NCBI GenBank assembly: GCA_963781805.1
Contig: CAWAHF010000004.1
Coordinates: forward strand, 620,001-684,000
Length of the DNA stretch: 64,000 nt
Reading direction: 5' to 3'
DNA from: JAFGPL01 sp963781805
GTDB taxonomy: Bacteria; Bacteroidota; Bacteroidia; Bacteroidales; UBA10428
The notes beneath the pieces were generated by a model. That model had not been told where the DNA came from. It made no database searches and saw only the letters and a list, made by a program, of their open reading frames with translations. A program made the translations under genes and the position numbers. Position 1 is the stretch's first letter, and the number at the start of each line of letters is the position of its first letter. This document shows positions 19,025 to 29,000 of the stretch, piece by piece.

Positions 19025-21280
19025 ATGCGCAGATTCATACTATACATTTTATGGTTCTGTCCTTTAGTTGGTTTTTCTCAAATCAGCGGGATAGTATTTG
19101 ATAAAGAAACAGAAGTACCCCTTAGTGCAGTGACCATCATAAGCAATAAGGGAGAAAAAACCATTTCAGATTCGCTTGGAATGTTTTCTTTGCACACAGA
19201 TAGTTTCCCACTCACAATTTATTTCTCATTTCTGGGATATAAACCCTTTTCTTACAAAGTAACCCGTATGGATAATTTTATACATACCGGACTTGAAGGT
19301 TCCAGTGTGAATATTCAGGAAATTGTTATTTCTTCAACTGGTATAGTACAAAAACTTAACTCAGTTGCCGGAAATATATCTGTTGTTACAAATGAAGATA
19401 TTTCACTTTCTGATAATACCAGATTGCAAAGTTCTCTGAACAAATTGCCTGGAGTTTTTATGCATAGTGGGACGTTAAACACCAAACGGATAATTATCCG
19501 GGGCATTGGTTCCAGATCCCCCTACTCCACGAATCGAGTTAAAGCCTATTTTGAAAACATACCTCTAACAACCGGTGAAGGTGTTACTACCATTGAAGAT
19601 TTGGATCCTGAATCCATTGGAAGGATTGAGGTAATAAAGGGACCGGCATCGGGGATTTATGGAGCCGGATTAGGAGGTGCAATCAGTCTATATACCAAAA
19701 AACCCTTGATCAACAAATATTCTGCCAACTTATCAGGTTCGGTTGGTTCTTTTGGGTTAATGAAAACATCGCTATTCATGGGATTAAATCATGGCAATAG
19801 TTCAGTATATGCCGGAGCAAACATTTTAAGAAGTCAGGGCTATAGAGAAAATAATGCACTTCGGAGAAATTCTTTTCATTTTTACGGTAATCACGATTTT
19901 CACAAAAGCAGTCTTAAATTTTTTATTTATACCATAAATCTTCATGCTTTTATACCAAGTTCACTTGACAAAGCAACCTTTGAAACCAATCCGCGAAGAG
20001 CTGCACAGAACTGGTTAAATATTAAGGGTTATGAAGATTATTCAAAAGTATTCACAGGATTGACAGTTACCGCCCGGATAAAGCGACATATATACAACAG
20101 TAATACATTGTTTGGTTCTTATTACAATGAATACGAATCCAGACCTTTTAATATACTTCAGGACAGGTCATCTACTGCAGGATTAAGATCCAAACTTACG
20201 TTTTATACAACATATGGCACCGTTGTGGCCGGAACGGAACTTTTTAATGAGCTTTATTCCTGGAAATTATCTGAAACACACAATGGAGTTAAAGGCCCGC
20301 AAATATCGGATAATAGTGAAACCCGATTTTACTACAATCTTTTTGCACACATAAAAAAAGAGTTATCGAATAGGCTGATATTGACGGCAAGTTTAAATTA
20401 TTCCACAATCGAATATATAACACATATTTTCGCGACAGCTGATTCTACTGAAACCTCTGCAAAACATAGTTTTGATCCTATTCTATCCCCAAGGATTGGA
20501 CTTACCTTCAAACCTTCAGGATTATTTTCGGTTTATTTGCTTGCGAGTCATGGTTTTTCTTCTCCTTCGCTTGAAGAAACGCTAAATCCGGAAGGTATGG
20601 TCAATCCCCACATAAAACCTGAAACCGGTTGGAATTTTGAAACAGGTATCAGAAGTTCAATGGTGCAGGACAGGTTGACGGGTGAATTGACATTTTATTC
20701 AATGCATATCAAAAATCTGCTCGTAACCAAACGTTTGAGCGAAGATATTTTTACAGGAATTAATGCAGGTAAAACAGCGCATTATGGAATCGAATTCTCG
20801 GCAAATTATCTTCTCAGCAACAATTCATCAACAGCTAATGGAATTTATGTGGTTTCATGTTCATCCACTGTTTCTAAAAACCTCTTTGTCTCATTTGTTG
20901 ACGACAATATAGATTATTCCGGAAAAGTATTGCCCGGAATTCCCGGATATCTTGTAAATGTGGATATAAAACGAGAGAAGAAAACAGGTCTGAGCTTTTT
21001 ACTAAATTTTCAACAAACGGGACCGATGTATCTGAATGATACTAATTCAGATAATGTAAGAAGTTATAGCTTATTGAATTCAAAGTTTATCTTCACATTC
21101 GCACATACTAAAAATTACAGATTGGATATTTATATAGAATTCAACAATATACTGAATACCCGATACGCTTCAATGATTTTGGTCAATGCACTTAATTCAG
21201 GAAATTCCGGACCCAGATACTATTATCCCGGTCTTCCATTTAACCTGAATGGAGGGATCAAAATAAAATTTGATAATTGA
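19025..21280 (+). CDS. TonB-dependent outer-membrane receptor
   Basis: The 751-residue protein starts with a signal peptide (MRRFILYILWFCPLVGFSQ). A carboxypeptidase-D-like domain follows (SGIVFDKETEVPLSAVTIIS, to about residue 85), then the plug (LQSSLNKLPGVFMHSG..RIIIRGIGSRSPYS, IGRIEVIKGPASGIYGAGLGGAISLYTK), then a 22-strand-type barrel ending in an aromatic-rich strand. The plug and the lack of a SusD partner favour siderophore, haem or metal uptake over glycan uptake; that is an inference. The gene is divergent from the spermidine-synthase-like membrane protein with 123 bp between, which could reflect shared control. Confidence 0.93.
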   Translation: MRRFILYILWFCPLVGFSQISGIVFDKETEVPLSAVTIISNKGEKTISDSLGMFSLHTDSFPLTIYFSFLGYKPFSYKVTRMDNFIHTGLEGSSVNIQEIVISSTGIVQKLNSVAGNISVVTNEDISLSDNTRLQSSLNKLPGVFMHSGTLNTKRIIIRGIGSRSPYSTNRVKAYFENIPLTTGEGVTTIEDLDPESIGRIEVIKGPASGIYGAGLGGAISLYTKKPLINKYSANLSGSVGSFGLMKTSLFMGLNHGNSSVYAGANILRSQGYRENNALRRNSFHFYGNHDFHKSSLKFFIYTINLHAFIPSSLDKATFETNPRRAAQNWLNIKGYEDYSKVFTGLTVTARIKRHIYNSNTLFGSYYNEYESRPFNILQDRSSTAGLRSKLTFYTTYGTVVAGTELFNELYSWKLSETHNGVKGPQISDNSETRFYYNLFAHIKKELSNRLILTASLNYSTIEYITHIFATADSTETSAKHSFDPILSPRIGLTFKPSGLFSVYLLASHGFSSPSLEETLNPEGMVNPHIKPETGWNFETGIRSSMVQDRLTGELTFYSMHIKNLLVTKRLSEDIFTGINAGKTAHYGIEFSANYLLSNNSSTANGIYVVSCSSTVSKNLFVSFVDDNIDYSGKVLPGIPGYLVNVDIKREKKTGLSFLLNFQQTGPMYLNDTNSDNVRSYSLLNSKFIFTFAHTKNYRLDIYIEFNNILNTRYASMILVNALNSGNSGPRYYYPGLPFNLNGGIKIKFDN

Positions 21281-21311
21281 ATTCCAACCCTAAGATTGGA
21301 AAACATAAATC

Positions 21312-21695
21312 CTATCTGAATAATTCCTCATCTCTAATCAGCATCAATATTGCATTATGAGGAATGATTACATATTTTTCATCATTAAACTCAATTTCGA
21401 AACTGCTGTTTTGCAGATAAACAGCAACATCGCCTACTTTGGGTTGCAGGGGTACATATTTTACTTCATCGCTTTTATCTTTCCAGGGTTCGTCCGAATC
21501 ATTTATTGCCGGTATTGGATATCCAGGTCCGACTTTTAAAACATAACCGGTCTGAATTTTTTCTTTTTCCTGAACTCCCGGTGGAAGATACAATCCCGTT
21601 TTGGTGCGGTCATGCAGCGATTTGGGTTTGATTAAAACCCTGTCACCTACCATAATTAGTTTCTCCAGATTCTGTTTTCCGATTTCGAGCGCCAT
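21312..21695 (-). CDS. GroES/Cpn10-family co-chaperonin paralogue
   Basis: The 127-residue protein starts at MALEIGKQ (21695). A longer in-frame start would run into the upstream propeller gene, so it is rejected. The Cpn10 pattern is clear (IMVGDRVLIKPKSLHDRTKTGLYLPP, GYVLKVGPGYP, VGDVAVYLQNSS, EIEFNDEKYVIIPHNAILMLI). Canonical GroES is about 95 residues; the extra length comes from a loop near residues 68-90 (DSDEPWKDKSDEVKYVPLQP) and the N-terminus. No groEL is adjacent. It is probably a secondary, specialised Cpn10-like protein; interaction with GroEL is not certain. Confidence 0.85.
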   Translation of the reverse strand: MALEIGKQNLEKLIMVGDRVLIKPKSLHDRTKTGLYLPPGVQEKEKIQTGYVLKVGPGYPIPAINDSDEPWKDKSDEVKYVPLQPKVGDVAVYLQNSSFEIEFNDEKYVIIPHNAILMLIRDEELFR

Positions 21696-21738
21696 ATTTA
21701 CAATTTGAACTTTATATAAAAATTGAAAGAAGTAAATT

Positions 21739-22749
21739 TTATTTCTTAAACCAATAGAGTAAAATGCCATATCCCACACCTGCAGGATCAGTAGTTTTTG
21801 CAGCTTGAAAAGCCATGAAACGTCCATCTGTTGAAATCACAGGATTTGATGCTTTTCCACCTTCGTAATCGTTGAAGTGTGTTAACCTGACAAAATCCTT
21901 TCCCGTACCATCAAGCTTTAATTTCCAGATATCGATATTTCCGCTTCCGGCATCTCCCCCAAGCCATTCGCATTGACGATCCGCCTCCACACAGGTATAT
22001 AATCCATCAGAAAAAATTCCTTCAGGTTCGTTGTACGTTCCAGGAGCCTTTGAAAAATTGGACGCCTGCCCGGTTTTCAAATCCAATCCCATTACCGAAG
22101 CTTGTCCATCAGGCTGGTAACAGGTAAAAATCAGTTTGGAATCTTTTTCATAAAAGTCTTGTGCTTCAAGGTTGCAGCTTTCATCAGGACTTTCATAAAT
22201 TACTTTTTTGTTTATCAATGCAGGTTTATCACCGGAAAGGTCAATCTCTGCCATGATCAGACGTGAGGCTCCTTTAGGTATATTGGGATCCTGTGCGTGT
22301 AATTGTGAAAAGGCAATTTTCATGCTGTATTTTGATATCGCCGCTCCCTCACTCATTTTCTGTCCAAGTTTAACCGGTTTCGAACCTCTTTTCTTGCTTA
22401 AAAACCAGAGTTCATTGTCCCGTGAACGGCTGGTATGAATATCTTCATAATGATCAGGACCAATAAGAATATAGTCGCCCGTAATTAGATGCATCACGCG
22501 CAGGAAAGCAGCTCCCGGATAATTACAGGTCAGACATGTGATGGTTCGGGTATCAAGATCAATAGCCATAGCATCCCCAAAACTTTTTGCCATAAATGCA
22601 ATGGACCGGTTATCTGGGGAGATATCAGCCCGTTCACCGAAATGTGTTAGTATCTCAATATTTGCCGGAAGGCTATCCAACGGATTGCCCTGTTTTCGCT
22701 GAGCAAAAACAGGTACTGTAATTATCAGCAACATGACGGTAAGTCTCAT
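21739..22749 (-). CDS. Secreted TolB/PD40-like beta-propeller protein
   Basis: Translation is taken from the ATG at 22749 (MRLTVMLLIITVPVFAQ, a signal peptide). An upstream ATG at 22794 falls inside the -7 element (22792-22799) and is unlikely to be used. The 336-residue mature-type sequence has repeated propeller blades (ADISPDNRSIAFMAK, SKYSMKIAFSQLHAQ, ISTDGRFMAFQAAK) like the periplasmic TolB propeller. There is no catalytic domain, so it may bind proteins or ligands. It lies 43 bp upstream of the GroES paralogue, same strand, possibly co-transcribed. Function is unknown. Confidence 0.75.
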   Translation of the reverse strand: MRLTVMLLIITVPVFAQRKQGNPLDSLPANIEILTHFGERADISPDNRSIAFMAKSFGDAMAIDLDTRTITCLTCNYPGAAFLRVMHLITGDYILIGPDHYEDIHTSRSRDNELWFLSKKRGSKPVKLGQKMSEGAAISKYSMKIAFSQLHAQDPNIPKGASRLIMAEIDLSGDKPALINKKVIYESPDESCNLEAQDFYEKDSKLIFTCYQPDGQASVMGLDLKTGQASNFSKAPGTYNEPEGIFSDGLYTCVEADRQCEWLGGDAGSGNIDIWKLKLDGTGKDFVRLTHFNDYEGGKASNPVISTDGRFMAFQAAKTTDPAGVGYGILLYWFKK

Positions 22750-22791
22750 TGGTATCAATTTAAATTGGTTATTGTTATTTTTCTGCAGAAG

Positions 22792-22799
22792 CAAAAATA
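22792..22799 (-). promoter_or_regulatory. -7 promoter element deciding the propeller gene start
   Basis: The minus strand reads TATTTTTG. Its position implies transcription from about 22786, downstream of the first possible ATG (22794), so the start at 22749 is used. Confidence 0.45.
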
Positions 22800-23062
22800 G
22801 TATAATTTGGAAGGCTTATCAATTAATTGTACGCTTCATCATATTCCTTGAATACATATTAATATGGGAAACCTGTTTTATGATCGAACACCGAACTTCT
22901 ACTCCCTGCCTGGTGTGAGATAATTCAAACAAACGATCAGACGGGTACTCAATCTGATAACTGCAAAGAATTTCATGGGTTATGAACATTTGTTAATAAC
23001 TGCTGTGAAAATCGGGTTAATATATAAAGGTCTAAAAACTGGCATTCAGCTATTTTTGATTG

Positions 23063-23070
23063 TATATTTG
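23063..23070 (+). promoter_or_regulatory. -7 promoter element of the 23-kb RNA
   Basis: TATATTTG matches TAnnTTTG. A second match, TATTTTTG, lies at 23051-23058. No gene start follows; the next ATG with a real reading frame is more than 750 bp away. Confidence 0.45.
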
Positions 23071-23075
23071 GTCTA

Positions 23076-23608
23076 TCAGGTGAGCGATAAAAGGTTGCTC
23101 TTGAGACATGGGAAAGATGATGGTCGCTTAATTGTCGATCGGAATTAATTCAACGGATCTTCGGATCCCTTATCAAAAAGAGCCGAAGCCCGGAAAATGA
23201 GGAAACTTGATTTTGCGGTAAGTCAACGAAAGCCGCCAGTCGTTCTTTCAGAGATTGAGTCCAAGGAAAGAATATCCGGAAAAGATTTCGGTCTTAGAAG
23301 GTACTTCTGTTAACAAAACTGCTTTACTGCAGGATTGTTCGCCGTCAGATACATGTGGTTCTTCGGAATTGCAACTATCTGAAGTTCCAAAGACGCTTCG
23401 TCCGTTAAGATTTTCCTTCGGGAAAATCGAAAAGACGGCCGGAAGATTTGCCCTTCGGGGTTAGATCCGAAAGCCTGGGGTTGTACCGAAAGACTTAAGG
23501 TGGATAAGTACAACCAACCAGAATAACAGTAGCCTGACACGATAGTAAGCTACGGCAAACTAAAGTGAAATGGGAACTCATTGTAACAAATGGTTCCCAT
23601 TTTTGTTT
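23076..23608 (+). ncRNA. Candidate large structured non-coding RNA (~530 nt), unassigned
   Basis: The stretch between a TATATTTG element and a strong terminator has no credible reading frame but many hairpins. These include GTCT/AGAC enclosing GAGC/GCTC at its 5' end, TTAATT/AATTAA, GGATC-TTCG-GATCC, GATTTTCC-TTCG-GGAAAATC, CCC-TTCG-GGG, GACG/CGTC, GGTTGTAC/GTACAACC, and GTAGC/GCTAC. Three of them close on UUCG tetraloops, typical of stable RNAs. It is clearly more GC-rich than the flanks. GAGGAAA occurs once, but the full RNase P signature GAGGAAAGUCC and the ACAGAA..GGCUUA partner are not present, nor is a tmRNA acceptor or CCA end. I do not recognise the family. Confidence 0.6.
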
Positions 23609-23611
23609 TTA
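23569..23611 (+). terminator. Intrinsic terminator of the 23-kb RNA
   Basis: A perfect 10-bp stem (AAATGGGAAC/GTTCCCATTT) with a 15-nt loop is followed by a T-rich tail. Confidence 0.85.
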
Positions 23612-23836
23612 TATTTCCTCTGATTTATTGAAAATTCTCATTCTTATTCATTGCATATTATTCAATTCTTTTGGGATAATATTGATTCCAACCCTATAAA
23701 TTACTTTCACTTTGAAATGATCTGTTAATAATTCGTAATCAGTGCTAAAAAAATTATTTGTAATTTGGAACAATTAATCACTATAATGCGTCTAAACAAA
23801 TATTAATAACTTCATCAAAACATAATTAATTCGACC

Positions 23837-24868
23837 ATGACAAAGAAATTTATCAAAGGGGTCATCACCTTGGTATCTTTTTATATAATTCTGTTTCAAA
23901 TTAGTTGTAAGAAACAGGAATCTGAAGTTCCCACCGTTTCAACGGATTCTATATCGGCTATTACTGGTAACTCTGCAGTATGCGGTGGAACGATAATTTC
24001 AGATGGGGGAGGTATTATCAGAGCCCGTGGTGTATGCTGGAGTCAAAATAATATGCCAACCTTAGAAGATAATACGAACGATGAAGGTGCCGGAACTGCT
24101 AATTTTATTAGTAAAATGACTAATCTGGAACCTTCAACCATTTATTATGTTCGTGCTTATGCAACAAATATATCAGGTACAGCCTATGGAGAAGTTCTAT
24201 CATTTACAACACGAGAGAAAACATCTGGAGTTACTGATATTGATGGTCATTTTTACAAATCCGTAGTAATTGGTACTCAGGTATGGATTACAGAAAATCT
24301 TAAAACTACACATTATACCGACGGAACAGAAATACCTTTCATTACAGATAATAATGAATGGGGCAACCTTGCTGATAATGATACTGACAGGGCTTATTGC
24401 TATTACAATAACAATGCCAATGGAGAGGCTGAGACTTATGGGGTCTTATATACATGGGCGGCAGCCACTAATGGATTAGGTAGTGACAGTATTAATCAAA
24501 ACATTGTACAAGGGGTTTGCCCGGATGGTTGGCATATTCCAAGTGATGCTGAATGGCGGCAGTTAGTTGATTATATTTCAGCCGATGGCTATGCGGATAA
24601 TGTTGGAACAGCACTCAAAGCGACCAGCGGATGGATTGAGGATGGCAATGGAATTGATGCTTACGGATTTAATGCCCTTCCGGCAGGAAGTAGATCTTCC
24701 GAAGATGGTATCTTTAGTAATCCGGGGTTTTGCTCCTGGTGGAGCAGTACCGATAACAATCTGGTATATGCCTACCGAAAACGTTTAAATTATTTTTACA
24801 CCTATATTGAAAACATGAATTCAGCCAAGTCAAGCGGCTACTCAGTTCGTTGTATCAAAGATGAATAA
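23837..24868 (+). CDS. FISUMP-domain lipoprotein
   Basis: The 343-residue protein begins with a lipoprotein signal (FQISCKKQ, cysteine at about residue 27), so it is probably anchored at the outer membrane or cell surface. Residues about 35-125 form a fibronectin-III-like module (GVCWSQNNMPT, NLEPSTIYYVRAYATNISGTAYGE). Residues about 135-342 form the Fibrobacter succinogenes major paralogous (FISUMP) domain, with its hallmarks TQVWITENLKTT, YGVLYTWAAA, CPDGWHIPSDAEW and FWSS-type CSWWSSTD, ending in YSVRCIKD. Many Bacteroidota carry numerous copies; the function is unknown. No operon partner is seen. Confidence 0.88.
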   Translation: MTKKFIKGVITLVSFYIILFQISCKKQESEVPTVSTDSISAITGNSAVCGGTIISDGGGIIRARGVCWSQNNMPTLEDNTNDEGAGTANFISKMTNLEPSTIYYVRAYATNISGTAYGEVLSFTTREKTSGVTDIDGHFYKSVVIGTQVWITENLKTTHYTDGTEIPFITDNNEWGNLADNDTDRAYCYYNNNANGEAETYGVLYTWAAATNGLGSDSINQNIVQGVCPDGWHIPSDAEWRQLVDYISADGYADNVGTALKATSGWIEDGNGIDAYGFNALPAGSRSSEDGIFSNPGFCSWWSSTDNNLVYAYRKRLNYFYTYIENMNSAKSSGYSVRCIKDE

Positions 24869-25051
24869 TTATTATCTTTTTATCTGACTTATCATTCTAC
24901 TAATTACTTTCATCTTTTAGAATTTCTTTAATATGGAAAAATTACATCCTTAAATAAAACTATTAAAAAAATTATCTCTTCATTTTCATTTTTAGGATAT
25001 AACGATTTTACAACTTCATTTTAATATTAAAATTATCCATTAGAAAAGAAT

Positions 25052-25059
25052 TATCTTTG
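25052..25059 (+). promoter_or_regulatory. -7 promoter element of the LRR gene
   Basis: TATCTTTG (TAnnTTTG) ends 17 bp before the ATG at 25077. Confidence 0.5.
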
Positions 25060-25076
25060 CGGCAAATTGAGTTTTC

Positions 25077-25964
25077 ATGGATATCATCACCTTGCACAAA
25101 GAATTATTAGAAGCCTATTCTTATAAAAATCTTAACTGCATATCGCTTACGTTAATTAATCTGTATAAAAATCAGCAGTATGGTATTCTTCAGAAAATTG
25201 CTGATATTATTGAGGATTTTATATCCATTGAAATAGGCGAAGACGGAAAGGGATTTTCAAAACTGATGATGCTTTATCACCCTGACCGGTTGGATTTTCA
25301 TGTGAATGAAATTAACAGACTGGTACAGGAGAACAATTTTGATAAACTGCTGGACTATTCCCATATTTTGAAACTTGAACGTATTGATGAAATCGCCACA
25401 TCCCTGGATAGTTATGAAGATATTGATTACTCTCCGGTTTATGAATGGGACATAGAAATGGAAGGTTTTCATATAGAATATGACAGAGGAAAAACAGACG
25501 ATCTATTAACCTCAAAACGCAGAAGACGGAAAGAACTGAATTTTTATGATGCAATTAAGGTAAGGATTTATGGGGATACCCGAATCGAATATCCCTCGTA
25601 TTATCTGGAGGATATGGAAGAATTTGAGCTGGCTGCTTCTGAAATAACTGATCTGGATGGTATTCAATTCTGTATTCATACCAAAATTTTCGATCTCTCT
25701 GAAAACAATATTTCTGATCTGACACCTCTCGAGGGATTAATAAATATCGAAGAGCTTAACCTTGCCGATAACAGGATTAGCTTTATCGATTCGTTGGGTT
25801 TTCTTAAAAATCTGCGAACGATTATCCTGAATAATAATCAAATCGACGATATCTCTCCTCTTTATCTGCTGAATAATCTGGAATATGTTGAGTTATCAGG
25901 AAATACCATTGATCCATTACAAATCGAAAAATTACGAACTGGCGGTGTTCAGGTAATTGTATGA
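25077..25964 (+). CDS. Leucine-rich-repeat protein with J-domain-like N-terminus
   Basis: The 295-residue protein has no signal peptide. Residues about 55-100 read FSKLMMLYHPDRLDFHVNEIN, containing the HPD tripeptide that J-domains use to stimulate DnaK/Hsp70. Residues about 190-290 hold four to five internalin-type LRRs of about 22 residues (IFDLSENNISDLTPLEGLINIEELNLADNRISFID). A basic stretch SKRRRRKEL lies between. The likely role is a cytoplasmic adaptor that binds a protein through the LRRs and may recruit Hsp70; this is inferred. The HPD match is short and could be coincidental. Confidence 0.7.
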   Translation: MDIITLHKELLEAYSYKNLNCISLTLINLYKNQQYGILQKIADIIEDFISIEIGEDGKGFSKLMMLYHPDRLDFHVNEINRLVQENNFDKLLDYSHILKLERIDEIATSLDSYEDIDYSPVYEWDIEMEGFHIEYDRGKTDDLLTSKRRRRKELNFYDAIKVRIYGDTRIEYPSYYLEDMEEFELAASEITDLDGIQFCIHTKIFDLSENNISDLTPLEGLINIEELNLADNRISFIDSLGFLKNLRTIILNNNQIDDISPLYLLNNLEYVELSGNTIDPLQIEKLRTGGVQVIV

Positions 25965-26029
25965 AATCCAAGTTAATGATTATTTGAGGATATCTGTGCC
26001 TGGTGTACAAATTGAACCATATCTAAAAA

Positions 26030-29000
26030 TCATTGCAAATACTTTTCAATCAATTCAATTAATAGTTTTGGATGAATTGGCTTTGCAACATAATCATCAA
26101 AACCTGATTTTCTTATATTTATTTCATCTTCAGGCCGTGCATAAGCAGTCTGAGCTATTACCGGCAGATTGCAACCATTGTTCCGTAATTCTTTCAATGT
26201 CTCATAACCGTCCATACCGGGCATTTTAATATCCAATAATATCAAATCAATATGTTTTCCAGAGGCAAATTTTTGTATTGCTTCCTCACCATTTGAGGCC
26301 CAAACAACAGTTGCATTCGTTTTTTCCAAAACTTTCTCAAGAAAAATATAATTCGCTTCTTCATCTTCCACCACCAGAAAACATTTGTTACTCCAATCTC
26401 TGATATCATTTTCAACAAACGATGATTTCTTAATTTGATCTTCGGTAATGATATTTTCCACGGGAATATTAAAAGTAAAAACAGAACCATTATTTTTTTC
26501 AGAAATTACATCCAATTTTCCTCCCAGCAATTCTGTAAGACTTTTAGAAATTGCTAGTCCCAAACCAATCCCCCCTTTGATTTTCGTTTTGTCTTCTCCA
26601 AGTTTTCTGAATCTTTCAAACAAAAACCTGATTTCCTGGGCAGATATACCTATCCCTGTATCTTTTACATAGAGATTAAGAAAACCATCATTAATACCGG
26701 CCCCTAATTCCACATCTCCCATTTCGGTAAATTTGCAGGCATTATTCATAAAATTAGATAGCACCTGATTTAATCTGTATTTATCGGAGACCAGTTTCAG
26801 GTTCATATTTTCAAGGGTATTATTTAAAAAAATCCGGAGATTCTGGTTTTTATTGGCGTGTTTATATATAGTATATAATTGTTCAAGGAATTTATTCAGG
26901 TAAAAAGGTTCCTTGTGGATCGTCATCTGGTTGGCCTCAATCATGCTCAAATCAAGAATATCATTAATGAGCAAGAGTAATGAGTCCGAATTATTTTGAA
27001 TTAATTTAATATAGTCATTTCTTTCTTCTTCTGTTAATGTAGGATCATTCAGCAAACCCGAAAATCCGACGATAGCATTCATGGGAGTTCTTATTTCATG
27101 TGACATATTTGCCAGGAAGGCTGACTTCAGCCGGTCGGATTCGCGTGCCTGATTCATTGCATCCTCAAGTCTTTCGGTTCGTTCCTGAACCAATTGTTCC
27201 AGCTGGTTTTGATGGTTTTCAAGTTCCCTGTTTTTAACCAGTATCTCGTTCTGCCGTTCCTGTAATTGAATATTTGCCGCAGAAAGCTCGTTGGTACGTT
27301 CTTTAACTTTCATTTCAAGCCGTCTTTTCTGCCGTCCTAATTGAAACAGCCGGAAATAATAAAATCCGGCTAATACACTGGCAAGAAAAAGAATACAAGC
27401 AATTTTAAAGATTAGTGTGCCCCACCATGGAGGTGTAATTATGATTTTCAATTGAGCTTCATTGTTGGTATATGAACCGTCATTGTTGGTAGCTTTAACT
27501 CTGAACAAATATTTACCAGGATCAAGGTTGGTATATGAAATTTTTCGATCATAACTATCCGTTGAAAACCATTCATCATTAAAATTATCAAGTTTGTACA
27601 AATATTGAATGCGTTCAGGATGCATAAAATTCATACTTGAAAATTCAAGTGTAAATACATCTTCATTGTATTTCAAACGAATACTTTTCATATAACTAAT
27701 GCTTTTATCAAGCACGATTCGATGATTGAATTGCTTGTTAATACTGATACTTTTATTAAATATTTGAAAATCGGTAAATACAACAGTCGCATTTAAATTT
27801 TGTGTTTTGAGATTTTCAGGATTAATGATATTGAACCCGTTAGGTCCTCCAAATACCATTTCTCCTTTACTGGTTTTTAAAATGGCTTTCTCATTAAACT
27901 CGTTACTTTGCAGCCCGTCCTGAACAAAAAAGTTGACAAATTTAAAACTGAATGTATCCGATATATTATCCTTATTTACCATTAATTTGGAAATTCCATT
28001 CGAAGTAGTCATCCAGAGATTATGATGCTGATCCTCTAAGATTGCCAGTATAAAATTACTTGCTAATCCGTCTTCCTGTTTGAAAGTCCTGAAATTTCCC
28101 GTAGATTGGTTAAAAAGGTTCAATCCATCAGAGGTGGTTATCCACATGAAACCTCTTGAATCTTCAAACACATCATATACAACATTATTGCTTATACTTG
28201 AAGGATCATTCTGACGGTGAATATAATAAGTAAATTTGCGTGTATTTATATCATAAGAACGCAAACCATTTGCTGTTGTTAACCACATCAAATGATTACT
28301 ACCCTGTTTTACAGTGAAAACAGCCTCGGGACGAGCAACTGTGTCATTTGAAACTCTTAAATGTTCAATAACTTTATTCTTTTCCGGATCAAATATATTT
28401 ACTCCTCCCATCAGTGTCCCGATCCAGAGCATTCCACGGGAATCCTCACAAATATCCCAGATACGATCATCTGACAAAGAGCTGGAATCGGAAGGAATAT
28501 TTTTAAATCGCTGAAATTTTCTGCCATCAAACCGGTTTAGTCCTCCAAAATATGTACCCACCCAAAGTCTGTCTTTGCTATCCAGGAATAAACCGATTAC
28601 TACATTTGAACTCAAACTTTCCGGGTCATTCGTGTTATTTATATATTGTTTAAACGTATTATTATCCCGATCATAATAAATCAAACCTCCGCCATTACTC
28701 CCTATCCAGATGTTGCCCTTTTTATCCTCCACCATATTATTAATGTCATTATAACCTGAGATGTTTTTATATTGTGGAAGCACTTTGTGTAATTCGAAAA
28801 TATACTGATTCTTGTGATAGTAGCTAATTCCCCTCTTATAGGTTCCAACCCAGATAAATCCCTGGTAGTCTTTATATAATTTGGTAATACTGTTATCGCA
28901 TAAACTGCGCTTGACGGAAGGATCATTTTTAATAAACCGCACACTAAAATCTTTTTTATCCACGATGCTAATTCCTCCATGATCCGTTCCCAGCCATATC

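Noticed and set aside
21696..21827. N-terminal extension of the GroES paralogue
   Set aside because: It runs into the 3' end of the upstream gene and is not conserved Cpn10 sequence; MALEIGKQ is the natural start.
23255..23540. Short reading frames on both strands inside the RNA candidate
   Set aside because: They overlap the hairpins, have no family resemblance and no ribosome site.
23076..23608. RNase P RNA (rnpB) or tmRNA
   Set aside because: GAGGAAA and GGTCGC are present, but the universal GAGGAAAGUCC and ACAGAA..GGCUUA elements are not, nor a tRNA-like acceptor end. It stays unassigned; a covariance-model search would settle it.
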